Part shown: in pieces, positions 18,301 to 21,095 of the stretch
How the letters are laid out: each line of letters opens with the position of its first letter
Numbering within the stretch: position 1 is the stretch's first letter
Source of the DNA: a virus
DNA length: 21,095 nucleotides
IMG/VR virus record: IMGVR_UViG_3300042559_000905
Location: 1 to 21,095 of that record
Strand: one strand, 5' to 3'
The notes under the pieces: generated by a model
What the model saw: only the letters and a program-made list of their open reading frames with translations
The model's database searches: none
Told to the model about the DNA's origin: nothing
Position numbers and translations under genes: made by a program

Positions 18301-21095
18301 AGTATTTCCTTAATGTTTAAAGTTCCGTCATCTAGCTTTGCTAGTTTGACTTTACATTTCATGCCTTCACGCATTTTAGCAAGAGTCATTTTATACATTG
18401 CTGGGAAAGCAATTGCTCTAGTTAAGTTCTTGTCTTTATCTGAGAGAACTATGTGACTCATTTGCTTACCAGCCTTTGTTGTGTATGGAGTAAAGTTTAC
18501 CACAATGTACTCGTCTTCTTCAAGGTCGTATTTTTTTCTATATAAATAGTCTACAAAAAGGTCGGTGGAGTCTGGGTTTATATCAGAAACCTTAATGTAC
18601 CTTGCAATTCTATTATCCCCGACAAGGATAAAGTACATTTGTCCTGTTTCAATTTGTGTCTGCTCTGTGTGGAATAAACCTATTGATCCAGTCTCATCTA
18701 CCAGCTCTACTCTTGCCCAGCCGTTTCCTCGTTTAATAGACTTAACCATTCCAAACATAACAAATGATCCCAGGTCATCAAACTCTTCAATTGGTCTTGC
18801 CTGTGCTTTAATTCTTGGCGGAATGCCTTCAAGATTAAATGTTGGTATACCTAGGTATTCGTAGTAATTGTCTTTTTCATTTCCTTGCCTTTTGTTATCA
18901 GTAAACGCAGCACCGCCGATGGAGTTAAGAGCAGCAATAGCACGGCTATTAATGCCAGAACCCTTTTTCGATGCCTTATCAATAAAGTCAGAATAGTCAC
19001 TGAACGGTCTTCTTTCTATTATCTTGTTTGCAATGCTGTCTGAAATAAACTTTACTTCAGCCAATCCAAATCTAATTGCGTTATCTTGTAGTGAAAAATA
19101 AACCTGAGATTCGTTGATATGGGGGAGTAATACTTTTAGGCCAAGTCTCTTTGACTCAATTAAATATTCCGTTCTTGCATCTTTATCATTTTCGTTTTTA
19201 AGAACTGAAAACATGAACTCAAGAGGATAATAGGACTTAAGCCAAGCAGTATAATAACTAAGCATAGAGTAAGCAACAGCATGGGAACGGTTGAAAGAAT
19301 AACCAGCATGCGCTTCAAAGTCGTGCCAAAGCGCCTCTGCTTTTTTCTTAGTAATGTGTTCTGAAGCCCCAGTAACAAACTTATCCTTGAACTGGTCAAA
19401 CTCTTTTGCATCTTTCTTCTTTCCAATAATCTTGCGGACCTTATCAGCCTCTGCCCAAGTCATACCTCCCAAGTGTACGCATGCCTGCATAACTTGCTCT
19501 TGATATATAATAACACCATATGTGTTCTCGGTGAACGGCTTCATAATAGTGTGGCTAAAGTCAACTGCCTCATTGCCATTTTTTCTATTAATATAGGCAG
19601 CGCCTACAGTATTCATAGCTCCTGGCCTTACAAGTGCATTTGAAGCGGCAAGATCTTCAAACTTATCGACACCCATTTTAATCAATAGGTTTGTGTATGG
19701 AGTTGCTTCTGCTTGGAAAACTCCCTTTGTATACCCTTCGCTTAGCATCTGATAAACCTTTGGATCATCAAGTGAAAGTTTTGAAAGGTCAATCTCTTTT
19801 CCTGTTCTCTCCTTGATTGATTTCAGTGTGTCAGATATTACAGACAATGTCTTAAGACCAAGTGCATCTAACTTAATTAGGCCGATATCAGCAACTGTAT
19901 CCATATCGTATGCAACAACAGGAATTCTCCCAGAAACTTTGTCTTGTGAGTCCTCACGAGACTCTACTGGTGCAAACTTTCTTAGATCATCTTTTGCTAC
20001 AACTACACCTGCAGCATGCACTCCAACTGAACGAATACGCCCACGTAGTCTGTCTGCCAGCCACACAACTTCTGGGTATCGCATTCTAAATTCTTTTGTA
20101 TTTGGAGAATCAATAAAGTCTTCAAATGTATCTACAGTTTTTAATGCACGATTTACTTCTTGAAGTGGCACCATAAACACACGAGCAGCATCTCTTACAA
20201 CGCCCTTATCTTTAAAATAAGTGTATGTGGAAATAGAGGCGACGTGCTTAAACTTTTTCTTTAAATAATCCTTAACCTCTTTACGACGACGATCTTCAAA
20301 GTCAGTATCAATATCTGGAAAGTCATTACGTTCTTCATTAATAAATCTGAAAAACAAAAGGTTATATTCAATTGGATCTACATCTGTAATTCCAAGTGCG
20401 TAACACACAAGTGAGCCTGCTGCCGAACCACGGCCTGGGCCAACACGGATGTCATTTTCTTTTGCCCAATTAATCATATCTCCGACAACTAGGAAATAAG
20501 ATGCAAAATTCTTTTTAGCAATAATAGATAACTCTTCGTTAAGCCTGTCCATATAAATAGGGTCTGAAGCCTTCTGAAGGCTCTCTAAGCCCTTTTCAGC
20601 AAGCTCCCTTAGTCTTTCATCGGCATCTGTCTTTGGGACTGGCAGAAGGTCTAGGCTCTGATAGAAGTCATATTCTCCTACCTTGTCTGCAATTTCCATT
20701 GTATTCTCGTAGATGTCTGTTCGATTAATTCCAGCCTTATTAAAGTCTGCCTCTATCTCAGAACGGCTTTGAATAAATAAATTCATATCTTGGAATGATA
20801 TTCTACGGTCAGGATAAAGATAGTTAAATCTATCTAACATATCCTTCATATTTCTAGACATATCAAAGTCAGCATCTTTATCAAACTTAGGAGATGTTGA
20901 TAGGATAAGTAATGCTTCTTCTAATATTCTATCTTCTTCTTTAGCAAAGTGAGCATCTCCAGTTGCCACCGCCTTTATCTTGAGTTCGTCAGCCAGCTCC
21001 AAAAGCTTTGAATTGATTTCTGGCGGATTATGAGATTGGACCTCAATATAAAAGTCTTCACCAAAAGTTTTCTTAAAATCTTGGAGTATAAGTTT
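18297..21095 (-). CDS. dnaE: DNA polymerase III alpha subunit (DnaE), 5'-partial
   Basis: The frame is open to the window edge: 932 residues are visible, and the upstream residues (KLILQDFKKTFGEDFYIEVQ) match the end of a PHP domain, so the true start lies beyond 21095. Visible parts: end of PHP (KAVATGDAHFA); polymerase core with VGPGRGSAAGSLVCYALGI; catalytic Asp pair in FPDIDTDFE (about 261, 263) and third Asp in LIKLDALGLKTL (about 410); fingers and HhH region (AHAGYSFNRSHAVAYSMLSY); and an OB fold (GWARVELVDETGSIGLF). It is the replicative polymerase of the phage. It ends soon after the OB domain, with little tau-binding tail, unlike long E. coli-type DnaE. Confidence 0.95.
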   Translation of the reverse strand, partial: KLILQDFKKTFGEDFYIEVQSHNPPEINSKLLELADELKIKAVATGDAHFAKEEDRILEEALLILSTSPKFDKDADFDMSRNMKDMLDRFNYLYPDRRISFQDMNLFIQSRSEIEADFNKAGINRTDIYENTMEIADKVGEYDFYQSLDLLPVPKTDADERLRELAEKGLESLQKASDPIYMDRLNEELSIIAKKNFASYFLVVGDMINWAKENDIRVGPGRGSAAGSLVCYALGITDVDPIEYNLLFFRFINEERNDFPDIDTDFEDRRRKEVKDYLKKKFKHVASISTYTYFKDKGVVRDAARVFMVPLQEVNRALKTVDTFEDFIDSPNTKEFRMRYPEVVWLADRLRGRIRSVGVHAAGVVVAKDDLRKFAPVESREDSQDKVSGRIPVVAYDMDTVADIGLIKLDALGLKTLSVISDTLKSIKERTGKEIDLSKLSLDDPKVYQMLSEGYTKGVFQAEATPYTNLLIKMGVDKFEDLAASNALVRPGAMNTVGAAYINRKNGNEAVDFSHTIMKPFTENTYGVIIYQEQVMQACVHLGGMTWAEADKVRKIIGKKKDAKEFDQFKDKFVTGASEHITKKKAEALWHDFEAHAGYSFNRSHAVAYSMLSYYTAWLKSYYPLEFMFSVLKNENDKDARTEYLIESKRLGLKVLLPHINESQVYFSLQDNAIRFGLAEVKFISDSIANKIIERRPFSDYSDFIDKASKKGSGINSRAIAALNSIGGAAFTDNKRQGNEKDNYYEYLGIPTFNLEGIPPRIKAQARPIEEFDDLGSFVMFGMVKSIKRGNGWARVELVDETGSIGLFHTEQTQIETGQMYFILVGDNRIARYIKVSDINPDSTDLFVDYLYRKKYDLEEDEYIVVNFTPYTTKAGKQMSHIVLSDKDKNLTRAIAFPAMYKMTLAKMREGMKCKVKLAKLDDGTLNIKEIL

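Noticed and set aside
18297-21002. A dnaE start at the TTG at 21002
   Set aside because: The frame is open to the window edge, and the residues upstream match the PHP domain end of DnaE, so the gene is 5'-partial.

Overview
The window looks like an internal piece of the genome of an AT-rich tailed double-stranded DNA phage (Caudoviricetes). The evidence is a complete terminase large subunit, a probable terminase small subunit, a CHAP endolysin, phage-type replication and recombination genes, three tRNA genes, and very tight packing: nearly every junction is a TAATG or ATGA overlap. Every gene I can support lies on the minus strand, so transcription runs from position 21095 towards 1. The host cannot be fixed from sequence alone. 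Several promoter-like sites end only 6-9 nt before a start codon (leaderless or nearly so), TTG starts occur, and the lysin is a CHAP enzyme. These fit an actinobacterial, perhaps aquatic, host, but that is inference.

Layout in transcription order. (1) 21095-18297: DNA polymerase III alpha (DnaE), its N-terminus beyond the window edge. (2) 18300-16792: a 15-codon coupling ORF, then four consecutive paralogous genes of an unrecognised family. (3) 16838-16449: a MazG-like protein. (4) 16468-10493: a promoter, then recA and an unbroken operon of a small zinc protein, a PD-(D/E)XK-like protein, two tandem 2OG-Fe(II) oxygenases, a 34-aa membrane peptide, a helical unknown, a Cas4-like Fe-S nuclease, a double zinc-finger protein, a RuvC-like resolvase, a 48-aa HTH protein and an Nmad1/DUF1599-like protein. 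(5) 10480-7326: a leaderless-type promoter, terS, a third 2OG-Fe(II) oxygenase placed between terS and terL, terL, and a small Cys-rich protein. (6) 7326-3806: an SGNH-hydrolase-like protein with a fresh 39-bp duplication, a 28-codon basic ORF, a NodU/CmcH-type carbamoyltransferase whose 3' end runs into a tRNA, tRNAs for Met(CAT), Arg(TCT) and Lys(TTT), and a second SGNH-like protein. (7) 3792-1873: an SDR oxidoreductase with its own promoter-like site, the CHAP endolysin, a staphylococcal-type nuclease and an FmdB-like zinc-ribbon protein. (8) 1854-1: an extended -10 promoter, a structured leader, and a large signal-peptide-bearing Ala/Thr/Val-rich protein with Pro-rich repeats that leaves the window at position 1.

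The genes form a replication and recombination block (DnaE, RecA, RuvC-like, Cas4-like, PD-(D/E)XK, MazG), a packaging block (TerS, TerL), a lysis and nuclease block, and an enriched set of decorating or modifying enzymes: three 2OG oxygenases, a carbamoyltransferase, two SGNH proteins, an SDR and an Nmad1-like protein. The last set could modify DNA bases, glycans, or host or virion proteins; the window does not decide which. The least explained items are the four-gene paralog array, the oxygenase inside the terminase locus, and the secreted repeat protein.
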